64,000 nucleotides of DNA from Mayamaea pseudoterrestris (Eukaryota > Bacillariophyta > Bacillariophyceae > Sellaphorales > Sellaphoraceae): NCBI GenBank assembly GCA_027923505.1, contig BROI01000013.1, positions 858,796 through 922,795 on the forward strand, in the 5' to 3' direction. Both the position numbers and the translations under genes were made by a program. Below are positions 52,833-61,892 of this stretch, one piece after another. A model generated the notes under the pieces. It was not told where the DNA came from. It saw only the letters and a program-made list of their open reading frames with translations, and made no database searches. Within the stretch, counting starts at the first letter, position 1, and every line of letters starts with the position of its first letter.

Positions 52833-53915
52833 GATTGATGGAGCAAGACTACAATTGGGGGTAGATTTGGAAGGCCATGCCTTGTAGCACCATGGAGCTC
52901 GTTCCTGTGTGGATGTCTGGATTGCCCTCCCATACCATAGCTGCTAGGAATCAGCTATGGATAATTGTTTTGCACCAATATCACCGCAAGCATGACCCCA
53001 AGCATAGTCATACGGGATTGATGAAGCAAGACTACAATTGGGGGTAGATTTAAAAAGCCCATGCACTGTAGCACCATGGAGCTGGTACCTGTGTAGGTAT
53101 CTGGATTGCCCTCCCATACCATTGCTGCTAGGAATCCGCTATGGAAGGTTTTTTGCACCAATCTCACCGCAAGCATGTCCCCAAGCATAGCCAAACAGAA
53201 TTGATGGAGAAAGACTACAATTGGGGGTAGATTTGGAAGGCCATGCCTTGTAGCACCATGGAGCTCGTTCCTGTGTGGATGTCTGGATTGCCCTCCCATA
53301 CCATTGCTGCTAGGAATCCGCTATGGAAGAATTTTTATGCACCAAACTCACAGCAAGCATGTCCCCAAGCATAGCCAAACAGGATTGATGGAGCAAGACT
53401 GCAATTGGGGGTAGATTTGGAAGGCCATGCATTGTAGCACCATGGAGCTGGTACCTGTGTGGATGGCTGGATTGCCCTCCCAAACCATTGTTGCTAGGAA
53501 TCCGCTATGGAAAATTTTTATGCACCAATCTCACCGCAAGCATGTCCCCAAGCATAGCCAATTGGTATTGATGGAGGGAGACTACAATGGGGGGGAGGTC
53601 TGGAAGGCCATGCACTGTAGCACCATGGAGCTGGTACCTGTGTGGATGGCTGGATTGCCCTCCAATACCATAGCTGCTTTGAATCAGCTATGGATGATTT
53701 TTTTGCACCAATCTCACCGCAAGCATGTCCCCAAGCACAGCCAAATGGGATTGATGGAGCGAGACCACAATTGGGGTTCGATTTGAAAGGCCATGCACTG
53801 TAGCACCATGGAGCTGGTTCCTGTGTGGATGTCTGAACTGCCCTCCCATACCATACGAGTAGCTTCGAGGAAACAGCTAAGGAAGTTTAATTTTGCACCA
53901 ATCTCCAGGCATTCT
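52833..53915. repeat. sat3: 183-bp tandem repeat, about six copies
   Basis: Unit starts (GATTGATGG or a close form) at 52833, 53016, 53199, 53383, 53566 and 53749 give a period of 183-184 bp. Blocks include GCAAGACTACAATTGGGGG, GTAGCACCATGGAGCTGG, GGATTGCCCTCCCATACCAT and CACCGCAAGCATGTCCCC. Units differ by several percent, more than sat1 or sat2 units. The junction with sat2 is abrupt and shares only CAG. Frames across it (for example 53427-53786) are repeat artefacts. Confidence 0.9.
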
Positions 53916-53939
53916 ATCTGGTAGCGCAGAGTGAACAAT

Positions 53940-54300
53940 GGTGCTGTCACTATTGCTGGGTGATTCAGGTGTAGAAATGGCCTGGTATATTCAGGCATCT
54001 ACATGGCTTGATGATGGGGCACTTGAATGTCAAGACATCTGCAGACTGAGACTGGCGTTAATTCTCAACCGTCACTATGCAGTCTACTGAAATACCTTGT
54101 TGGCACCATCCTTGGGTGATTTGGGCATCTATGTGGCTTGATGTATGAGCGTTTGAATGTCAAGGCATATCTGGGCTGGGACTGAGGACAAATTCTCAGC
54201 TGTCACATTGCAATCTACTGAGACACCAGCCAGGCAATTTGCATCTTGTACCGCACCTTAGATACGGATGTTGACACCATTCTGGCTTGCTTTGGACAAA
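53940..54300 (-). repeat. Inverted, decayed sat2 monomers
   Basis: About two sat2-like units in reverse orientation. The minus strand of sat2 is recognisable in GCGTTTGAATGTCAAGGCAT, CTGGGCTGGGACTGAGGAC, CTACTGAGACACCAGCCAGG and TGACACCATTCTGG (54148-54285). A second, more diverged unit precedes it (53960-54115: CACTTGAATGTCAAGACATC, GACTGAGACTGGCG, TGGCACCATCCTTGGG). They lie beyond sat3 and are old relative to the main array. Confidence 0.7.
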
Positions 54301-54600
54301 CGCATAACGCTAGGTATTAGCATTTGTATAACATAGCTGATGGTTGGAACGGTATTCAATCGCATGAACAATGACGACAACTTGACCATGGCCACGCAAA
54401 AATGAGTGCTCATCAGCCGCCCGTTCTTACGCACCCTGATTACAAGCAATAATTACCAGTGACATACAGCCACGATGCAAGCTATACATAGAATCAGAAT
54501 AACTTCTAGCAGATGTCTGCAACAATTGATGCAACAATCAAAAGTCATTGTCTCTAATACATCATGACTACCATCACCATCAGTTCATTTCATTTGATGG
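54301..54600. other. Spacer upstream of the ferredoxin
   Basis: No confident feature. If the ferredoxin has an upstream exon for its mitochondrial presequence it should lie here, but I could not define one. Confidence 0.3.
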
Positions 54601-54603
54601 CAC

Positions 54604-54985
54604 GGAGGCGGGCCTGGAGCCGATGCTCCCACCATTACAGTTTCCTTTCGCCTTGCCAATGACTCGATTAAAACAGTCAAAGCTCGGATTGGCAAGTTAC
54701 TACTACAAATGGCACACCGCCACGACGTGGACTTGGAAGGCGCCTGCGAAGGTGTTTGTGCCTGCAGCACCTGCCACTTGATATTTCCGGCAAGCATTTA
54801 CAATCAGCTACCGGAACTATTGGAATATGAAGAAGATATGCTGGACATGGCATTTGGATTAACTGAAACGAGTCAACTTGGGTGTCAGGTCATTGTCATC
54901 ACCGGAAATGGAGAATGCAGTATCGGAGTTGCCCAAGGCGGCGATAAACTTTTATGTGGATGGGCATGTCCCAAAGCCGCCTTAG
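54604..54985 (+). pseudogene. Mitochondrial (adrenodoxin-type) [2Fe-2S] ferredoxin, frameshifted near C-terminus
   Basis: The frame reads APTITVSFRLANDSIKTVK, then MAHRHDVDLEGACEG, then the cluster ligands C-x5-C-x2-C (CEGVCACSTC), then EDMLDMAFGLTETSQLGCQV with the fourth Cys. This is the adrenodoxin/mitochondrial ferredoxin signature; the protein donates electrons in Fe-S cluster assembly. After GCQVIVIT (near 54905) one extra base shifts the frame. The expected C-terminus ELPKAAINFYVDGHVPKPP with a stop at 54983-54985 is present one frame over. Only this single indel breaks it, so it is either a recently broken copy or a sequencing error. The N-terminus has no ATG before MAHRH in frame, so a 5' exon with the targeting peptide is probably missing from this call. 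Confidence 0.65.
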
Positions 54986-55011
54986 GGAGTCAAGAGGGAA
55001 GTGGAGCTTGA

Positions 55012-56920
55012 TGATTGAGGATGTGGCAATGTTTAGAGAACGAAGCTTGGCTAAATTATTGACCTTGGAATTGGATCAGGGAGAGCGGCAAACAAGCTGA
55101 TTCTTGTCATGTAACTAACATACATTAGCACAATATTATACTATACACTGTTCCTATTATTGCCTCAAAACGGAGTGGAAGCAAGCACTTGAAGAAACGG
55201 ATGCAATGCGACCAAAATGGTGCCGCGGCGGGACCAATATAGCTCCGATGACAATAACAATTACACCGTTCGATGCCGCTTCATTTACTTAGTAGATCTA
55301 TAGTGTTTTAAATCAATGCTAGAGTCCAAGTGTACGCTTTAAAAGACGAGAAAGGATCCTTGGCGGCGGTGGGAAAAAAGAGGTGCGCGTTTCAAAGTTT
55401 AACGAAAACCCCAGCTTTTGAGCGAGTATGCATTGTGATGTGTTTGCTATACTTGAGTCGAATTACTAATGACAGTAAACTCGTTCTCCCGCCAAACGCA
55501 GGGCAAGGTCTCGTCGAACTTGCTCACGTAAAGACGCGGTTCGATCGCATTCACACTACACCTCACTAGGCGGAGCGACCAAGGCACCCCACACGTAGCT
55601 AAACAGGAATCGTTAGCCACGATTGCATGCTCTGCAGGTCCGTCGCAAATCGTCGCCATGGCTGACAACCTTGTTCCTACTCGGAAGCGCCAAGCAGATG
55701 GACGCATAGGAATCGCAACGCTGCATACATTCCATGCAGATGGCAATGCGTTAGGAGCGACGTCGAAAAACGACGGGTTGATAGCTTTGTTTGTATGTAG
55801 ATTGCTTGCGCAAGTCGTGCGGTTGGTGATATGGCAGCATCGTTGCCGCCATCGAGGGATCACGCCATTTCGAATTTCTGCATGCAGCGTTTCGTAACGG
55901 AACCAACGCAGCAGCACGGGTTCCAAGCAGATGGTCAGTTGACGACGTGCAGCGTCAATGGGGTGCTCATGGGAGGTTGCATGCAAGTCCTACAAAGTAC
56001 AACGTTGGCGTCGCCAAAGGATTTATCAGATTCTGCATGCAGCGTTTGCAACATTTTCGAAAGTAAAGGAATTTCGCTTCGTCGCCATGGTTCGCGGTTG
56101 CAGTTGGATATATTGACCAGCAGCTGTCGTTTCCTTTGTTCGCCTATTCCGGAGGCTTCGCCGTCGTCAATGTGAAGCGTTGAGCGATTAAAAAGTTCCG
56201 GCAGCAAGGTGAGTAAGTCCGAATGTGCCTGCCGCGAGTTGTTGTCGCGCTTTCGTCGCTGGCGACGCGTCGTTGCATCCCCATGGCTCATATCGGTTGA
56301 ATCTTTGTCCTTGACAATCCTGCATACAGCGTTTCCTCAACCTCCATGATGCGTCACATGGGCGTAAGTAAGGAGAAGAGGTGCGCCGTTTGATAACTGC
56401 AGTCGTAACGGAGCGCCATAACAACTTGCTATGCCCCGTTTTCTTCGAAAGTCGAGGTATGGCCGCATTCTGTTCCTCGCCTCGAGGCAATAATGAAATG
56501 ACAGAGAAGAGCATGTCATCACCTCACGCTTACTAAAGCCCCAACGCACGTGGCTCAGAAAAGAAAGATCAGGATCCAGTACTCCCCATTCATGTGTGAT
56601 TGACGGACGCAACCGCGAGTGCGTCGAAACCGAATAATGTCGAACGATGCAGAGTATGTCACGCTGTAAGGTCGACGCCGCGACGGATAAATAATCGTGC
56701 TTTTTGTTTTCGTTCCGCTTCGTCAAGGCTTGTCGACAACAACGTCTATATGCAAGCAAGAGGATCACGAATCACGGTTCGTTTGACTATCGAATCCTCG
56801 AGAAATATTTGGTGGCTTGTGTGCATCTGCTCAGCAATCGTGGCGAACATCAGACTCCAGAGATTGGCAAACCACACTTTCGACTTCACAAATTCAGCGC
56901 AACGCAAACCAACGTATAAG
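55012..56920. other. 1.9-kb region without recognisable gene
   Basis: The longest frame (55447-55986, minus strand, 179 aa) has no motif I recognise. A degenerate repeat is visible: TCTGCATGCAGCGTTT at about 55877 and 56030 (153 bp apart), with looser copies near 55728 and 56316. The last 300 bases before 56921 are presumably the bZIP promoter and leader; that frame is open further upstream but lacks domain-like sequence. Confidence 0.4.
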
Positions 56921-58138
56921 ATGAACAGAGACAACGGCAGCGCCCCAGACCAGCATCACAAGGCAAGCAAGAAAGAAGACAATCATAATAACATGAACAA
57001 CAACTCCAAACTCCCCGCCGAGATTGACGACAAGGAGTCGGACGACAGTGAAAGACACAACAACGACACGGACGACAATGACATGGACGACCATGACGAC
57101 AACGACGATCGCGGCGTCGTGAGCACTGGCGATGAGCAGCAGCAGGAGCATCACAATCAAACACACGGCGACGGCCAGTCTCGCAAACTCAAGCGCCTCC
57201 ACATGAACCGCGAGTCGGCGCGGGCCCGCCGCAAGCGCAAGAAGGTATTGATGGAGTCGCTCGAGCAGCAAGTGTCCGACCTGATGAAGCGCAACCAAGT
57301 TTATAGGCTCGTCAACGAGTCACTCACGACGCAGGTGCAGCAATTGGAGTCGGACTTGGCTGTCGCCAATGCTACCATTGTCATGCTGCGGACGAATAGT
57401 GGCAATGCTGCTGCTGCCAATGGTTCCAACAATGGATCATTGTCGTCGTCACAGCAGCAGCAGCAGCAGCAACACTTGTTTGGTGGAGGAAACGCCGCCA
57501 ATGTATCATCTGCCGGAGACATGATGAGCTCCCACAGCGCCAGTAGCAGCAACGACTCGGCCATTCATCGCTTCTTGGCGTCGCAGCATTCGCGCCGGGC
57601 CAGTGGCAACTTGTTTCACAACACGGCACTCTCGGCGCAAGACTATGGACTCTTTGGGAATAGCAACAGAAGCGGTAACAACGTTGGTGGTGGATGCAGC
57701 AGCAGTCAGGATAATATGCAGCAGCAGCACCGCCAGCGGGATTTACAGTCGCAGCTTTCGCAGGTGAACATTGATCGAGTGCTTGCCAATCTGCTGCAGC
57801 AGCAACAGCAGCATCACTTGGCAGCGTCGCCGCGACATGATCGTGTTGCGGTGAACCAATACTCGTCCCTTCCTCCCAATGATACATTGGCATCGGCAGT
57901 GGAAATGGGACGTTTGCGAGCCATTGGGCAGCGACTGGATCACGTTAGCGGCGGCGCCGACGTTGCTGCTTTGGATAGTCCCACCGTGGCCGACGACTCG
58001 CGCCGCAAGGCGTACGATGCCATATTAAAGTACCAGCAGCAGCAACAGCAGCAGTATCAGCAACAACATCAGCAGCAGTTTCACAAGCAGCAGCATTACG
58101 AGCATGGCAAACAAAAGGACCATGACAACAACCTCTAA
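56921..58138 (+). CDS. bZIP transcription factor with Gln-rich C-terminus
   Basis: A 405-aa protein from ATG 56921. Residues 1-85 are Asp/Asn/His-rich and acidic. The basic region (about 86-108) reads KLKRLHMNRESARARRKRKK with the invariant Asn-x7-Arg. A leucine-zipper coiled coil follows (about 110-155: LMESLEQQVSDLMKRN, LVNESLTTQVQQLESDLAV). The remainder is low complexity with several poly-Gln runs, Ser/Asn/Gly stretches and a Gln/His-rich end, typical of a disordered transactivation region. It should bind ACGT-core DNA as a dimer in the nucleus. The frame is open upstream to 56600, with another in-frame ATG near 56750; the later ATG is chosen because sequence before it lacks domain character. 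The CAG repeats could vary in length between alleles. Confidence 0.8.
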   Translation: MNRDNGSAPDQHHKASKKEDNHNNMNNNSKLPAEIDDKESDDSERHNNDTDDNDMDDHDDNDDRGVVSTGDEQQQEHHNQTHGDGQSRKLKRLHMNRESARARRKRKKVLMESLEQQVSDLMKRNQVYRLVNESLTTQVQQLESDLAVANATIVMLRTNSGNAAAANGSNNGSLSSSQQQQQQQHLFGGGNAANVSSAGDMMSSHSASSSNDSAIHRFLASQHSRRASGNLFHNTALSAQDYGLFGNSNRSGNNVGGGCSSSQDNMQQQHRQRDLQSQLSQVNIDRVLANLLQQQQQHHLAASPRHDRVAVNQYSSLPPNDTLASAVEMGRLRAIGQRLDHVSGGADVAALDSPTVADDSRRKAYDAILKYQQQQQQQYQQQHQQQFHKQQHYEHGKQKDHDNNL

Positions 58139-58325
58139 GGCAATGGAGCCGACAGGACCCAGTATATGTAAATGTGTGAATGTAGCCGAAAAAGGCTTTC
58201 GCGTTGCTCGGAATCTTTCCATGCAGCTGCAGATTAGTGAATCATCTTAATAACTTAGAGAGAAAACGTTTTTACATTGGAACATACTTTACATACAGTA
58301 GCACCATCAATACATAGCTAGACAA
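58139..58325. other. Short spacer between convergent bZIP and GRWD1 genes
   Basis: 187 bp hold both 3' ends. No clear polyadenylation signal was identified. Confidence 0.35.
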
Positions 58326-59840
58326 TTACAAGTTTGACGGTATAAACACTGAATAGCCCGATAGTGCAGTCGCCATGAGGCAGCTCGATATTTGCGGATG
58401 CCAGTGAACCTCCTTAAACTGCTCGCTGCCGCAGTGGACGAACAACAGTTGCGGTGGAATCTCCAAATCCTTGGTAGTAGCATCCTCTTCCACCGACAAG
58501 TCGTAAACGTAGGCACCGCTATCATCACTGGCAGCCAACATGCTTTCATCCGTTGGATGCCATTCGACGGATGTAATGGGTGTCTTGTGAACGGTGAAGC
58601 GAGCCAGTGGATCAGGACTCTCCTTGCTAAAGTGACGAAGATCCCATACGGAAAGAGTTCCATCATCACCACCAGTGGCCAGTAAATTGGAAACGAGTCG
58701 ATTCCACGACAAGACATTGACATCGGCTCCATTCGCATGAATCTTGTGACCAAGCATGGCCTTGTGGGGCGCTCGCGTGTCAAAGATCCGAATGTAGCCG
58801 CCGCATTCGGCAGCGCCAAAGACGGTCGCTTCCGTCGGACTCCACTGCAAGTCTTCCACGGACGGATTCACGTCAACTAATCGATCAGTCGTATTGCTGC
58901 TTTCGTAAAAGCTAGAGACGGCGTAGCTGCCTTCCTCGCGGGGGTTCCAAAGGTGAATGCTTCCGGAGCAGTCGCCCGATGCGAGCAAGCCTTGCTTTTG
59001 AAGGGACCAGTCGAGTGCATAACCTTCCGTTGAGTGACCCTTGTACGAGAAGAAGGGTTTCTTTGGAATGTCATTCATCTTGGTCGTTTTGCCTTCGGAT
59101 GTGGAGAATCGCTGCAATATGGAAGAAACATTAAACAGGTTGACCGTCCCTTGGTCACTCCAAGTAGCAACAATTTCCGTTCGTTGCGGCATGCATCGAA
59201 CGCGATTGACGCCTCCATAGTGCGGTATCGAGTAGTGTTCCATGATTGGATCCAAGTCAACTTCGTCGTCAGACTCTTCATCGGCTGATTCATCATCCTT
59301 TTCGGGGTCATACTCCTCGCCCAAAATGTCGTCGTCAGTTTCCTGCTGCACCTTGCTCAAGTCGGCTAGTTTCATGACAGTCAAACTATTTTGTCCAGCT
59401 CGATCTGCTTGCGTTCCAATGGCGGCAATGAGAGAATGTGGAAACTTGGTCCGAGCGTCGCCAAGATCGTCTCGTATAAAGTCAAACGAAAGTGATGGCC
59501 ATTCGCCCGTTAAAAAATGAACCATTTTATATGCCGACGGATCCATTTCCAGCTTTCCAGGTTCCAACGGCTCGCCAGTGAGAGGATTCCAGGATTGAAT
59601 CACTTCCATGCCGTCTCCATCGCCACCTTCATTGCCTTGGTCGTCGTCAACATCGTCGGCATCTTCCCACTGCTCGTCGTCTTCGTCTTCAGCGACGATT
59701 TCTGGAAATGGATCTTCGAAACGCAAATTATCCTTCGTTTCTTCCTTTGCTTCTCGAAGAGCTGGAGCTAAAGGTGATTTGGATTTTGAATCGTTGTTGT
59801 CCGCCTTGGCGGGACGATTTCGCTTGGTTTTCTTTCCCAT
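58326..59840 (-). CDS. GRWD1: GRWD1/Rrb1-like glutamate-rich WD40 protein (ribosome biogenesis)
   Basis: A 504-aa intact single-exon protein. A basic N-terminus (MGKKTKRNRP) precedes an acidic stretch (about 45-78: EDEDDEQWEDADDVDDDQGN). Next comes the conserved N-terminal module of the CAF1-subunit-C/RbAp48/GRWD group (SAYKMVHFLTGEWPSLSFDF, IAAIGTQADRAGQNSLTVMK). A second acidic insert (DDDILGEEYDPEKDDESADE) leads into WD repeats ending in WSDQGTVNLFNV, LASGDCSGSIHLWNP, FGAAECGGYIRIFDTR, LATGGDDGTLSVWDLR and LAASDDSGAYVYDL. In yeast and human, Rrb1/GRWD1 is a nucleolar chaperone for ribosomal protein L3 in 60S assembly and also binds histones. The length is close to the family norm. Transcribed divergently from PGK across a 259-bp shared promoter. 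Confidence 0.85.
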   Translation of the reverse strand: MGKKTKRNRPAKADNNDSKSKSPLAPALREAKEETKDNLRFEDPFPEIVAEDEDDEQWEDADDVDDDQGNEGGDGDGMEVIQSWNPLTGEPLEPGKLEMDPSAYKMVHFLTGEWPSLSFDFIRDDLGDARTKFPHSLIAAIGTQADRAGQNSLTVMKLADLSKVQQETDDDILGEEYDPEKDDESADEESDDEVDLDPIMEHYSIPHYGGVNRVRCMPQRTEIVATWSDQGTVNLFNVSSILQRFSTSEGKTTKMNDIPKKPFFSYKGHSTEGYALDWSLQKQGLLASGDCSGSIHLWNPREEGSYAVSSFYESSNTTDRLVDVNPSVEDLQWSPTEATVFGAAECGGYIRIFDTRAPHKAMLGHKIHANGADVNVLSWNRLVSNLLATGGDDGTLSVWDLRHFSKESPDPLARFTVHKTPITSVEWHPTDESMLAASDDSGAYVYDLSVEEDATTKDLEIPPQLLFVHCGSEQFKEVHWHPQISSCLMATALSGYSVFIPSNL

Positions 59841-60099
59841 GGTGACGGATTTTAAAGAAGGAAGGAACGAAACCTTGAATGGCGTTCATCCTCTCCAAGC
59901 GGTCGATGGTCAGACGCTTCTAGAATGTGAGTACCGTTCAGACTCGACACATGGTACGTCATCGACCTGATGACGTCGCGGCGAGCTGACTGCGCGCGGC
60001 GCGGCGGAGGCGTACGCACGACGCCGATTGTTTCGTTTCGACTGCAACCCCTCACATCTTTCGTCTCCTTCGCACTTGTAAACCATTCAATTGACCAAC
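59841..60099. promoter_or_regulatory. Divergent GRWD1-PGK promoter with inverted CCRE-like pair
   Basis: A perfect inverted repeat at 59956-59976 has arms ACGTCATC and GATGACGT with a 5-nt spacer. It places ACGTCA and TGACGT head to head about 125-145 bp upstream of the PGK start and about 115-135 bp upstream of the GRWD1 start. TGACGT and ACGTCA are the diatom CO2/cAMP-responsive elements (CCRE1 and CCRE2), known from the Phaeodactylum PtCA1 promoter and bound by bZIP factors. Function here is inference. Confidence 0.5.
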
Positions 60100-61628
60100 A
60101 TGAAATTCTCCCAGGCCTTCCTCGTCGCCCTTGCTGCATCCAGTGCATCTGTCAGCGCCTTTGCGCCTGTCCGTAAGTCTTGAATCGGAGGAGTGGATCC
60201 TTTGCGCGCACGTCAGCCTGAGTGTCGTCAAAATTTGTGAATCTTTCTTGCAATTGCATTCTAACGCACATTCTCATCATCAGGCCCTCAATTGAGTGTC
60301 CGCGTCCCAACCTTTGACTCTGTGTTCGAGCTCGAGGCCAAGAAATCCATTGAAGACCTCAGTGATGCCGAACTCAAGGGCAAGAAGGTTCTTATCCGAT
60401 GTGACGTTAACGTTCCACTCGACGGCAAGACGATCACGGACGACACGCGCATCCGCGCCTGCATTCCCACCATTCAATACTTGACAAAGAAGGGAGCGAT
60501 CGTTTCCGTCTGCTCGCACTTGGGACGCCCCAAGGACGGACCAGAGGACAAGTTCTCCCTTGCTCCTTGCGCCGACCGCATGGGCGAGCTTCTCGGACAG
60601 ACTGTCACTCTCGCACCGGACTGCATTGGTGAGGAGGTAACCAAGATTGTTGATGCCGCCAAGGAGGGTGATGTCATCATGCTTGAAAACACTCGTTTCT
60701 ACAAGGAGGAGACCAAGAACGAGCCTGGATTCGTTGAAAAGCTTGCCGCTCCGTTTGACCTTTTCGTCAACGACGCCTTTGGTACTGCCCACCGCGCCCA
60801 TGCCTCCACGGAAGGTGTCACCAAGTTCCTTCAACCGTCAGTTTCTGGCTTCTTGCTTGCCAAGGAACTCGAGTACCTTGATGGAGCCGTCAAGAACGGA
60901 AAGAAGCCCATGGCTGCCATTGTTGGTGGATCCAAGGTCTCATCCAAAATTACCGTCCTTGAGGCCCTTCTTGACAAGTGCGACAAGATTATTATTGGAG
61001 GAGGCATGGTCTTCACCTTCTTGAAGGCCAAGGGTCTTGGAGTTGGTTCGTCCCTTGTCGAGGACGACTACGTTCAGACTGCCAAGGATGTTTTGGCCAA
61101 GGCCGAAAAGCTTGGAAAGGAAATCCTTTTGCCAATTGACATTGTCATTGCCGACAAGTTTGCCCCGGACGCCGAGTCCAAGGTTGTCCCGGTTGATGCC
61201 ATTCCTGATGGCTGGATGGGACTTGACAACGGTCCGGAGACGACCGCACAACAAAAGGAGGCACTCAGCGACTGCAAGACTGTCATGTAAGTTCCTGAGT
61301 GGCTGTGATTTTCGTGGCTAAAATGATTGTTGTGGCAGGTTTTGCTAATTTTACAAACTTTTTTCTACAACGCAGCATGAACGGACCAATGGGAGTGTTC
61401 GAATTCGAAAAGTTCGCAGCCGGAACATTGGGAATTGTCAACATCCTCGCCGACTTGACCAAGGAAAAGGGTGCCATCACCATCATCGGAGGAGGAGACT
61501 CTGTTGCCGCCACTGAGCAATCTGGACGTGCCGGAGACATGTCTCACATCTCCACGGGAGGAGGTGCTTCCCTAGAACTTTTGGAGGGCAAGGTTCTTCC
61601 AGGCGTTGCCGCCCTGAACGACAAATAG
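60100..61628 (+). CDS. PGK: Plastid phosphoglycerate kinase, three exons
   Basis: Exons 60100-60172, 60284-61286 and 61376-61628 give 442 aa. Introns are GTAAGT...CATCAG (111 bp) and GTAAGT...CGCAG (89 bp); without splicing the transit peptide and the last 84 residues are lost. The N-terminus [20 protein letters not shown] is a signal peptide, followed by FAPV: the Phe after the cleavage site is the ASAFAP plastid-import signature of diatoms. The kinase body shows [79 protein letters not shown] and [13 protein letters not shown], covering the 3-phosphoglycerate and nucleotide sites. It catalyses ATP-dependent phosphorylation of 3-phosphoglycerate to 1,3-bisphosphoglycerate in the Calvin cycle. 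All motifs are intact. Confidence 0.95.
60173..60283 (+). other. PGK intron 1
   Basis: 111-bp GT-AG intron (GTAAGT to CATCAG) just after the signal peptide and plastid motif, in phase 1. It separates the targeting exon from the catalytic exons. Confidence 0.85.
61287..61375 (+). other. PGK intron 2
   Basis: 89-bp GT-AG intron (GTAAGT to CGCAG), phase 2; splicing restores [13 protein letters not shown]. Confidence 0.88.
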
Positions 61629-61698
61629 ATTATGCGGACGGCCTACCTACCGGTGCCTGCATGATTCCACGAGACTGTAGTCTATAACCACACGCTGT

Positions 61699-61704
61699 AA
61701 TAAA
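61699..61704 (+). terminator. Candidate PGK polyadenylation signal
   Basis: AATAAA about 70 bp after the PGK stop codon. Diatoms do not always use this hexamer, so it is only a candidate. Confidence 0.35.
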
Positions 61705-61892
61705 TTCTTATTGGATTCAAACTTTAGTTACTGTCTTGTAAATGTGACGAGTTTATTTTTCGCATACTTTAACAACACGACGTCATGTCACGTCAACAAC
61801 AAAATTGCAACTGAAGAAACAAGTGGTTCTTTCGGCAGTAATCTAAAACAGAAGTGTGCACCCCAAACAGGAAACAGTTTGATTCGCGAAGC

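Noticed and set aside
23165-53915. CRISPR array
   Set aside because: Units are contiguous and nearly identical with no unique spacers, far longer than CRISPR repeats, and the host is a eukaryote.
55447-55986. 179-residue minus-strand frame
   Set aside because: Contains repeated short words from the degenerate repeat and no domain; it probably has no coding function.
56600-56920. N-terminal extension of the bZIP frame
   Set aside because: It starts without ATG, has ordinary non-coding composition and adds no domain; the ATG at 56921 starts the acidic region directly.
61780-61795. Two ACGTCA motifs ten bases apart, possible CCRE sites
   Set aside because: They lie between the 3' ends of two convergent genes, not in a promoter.
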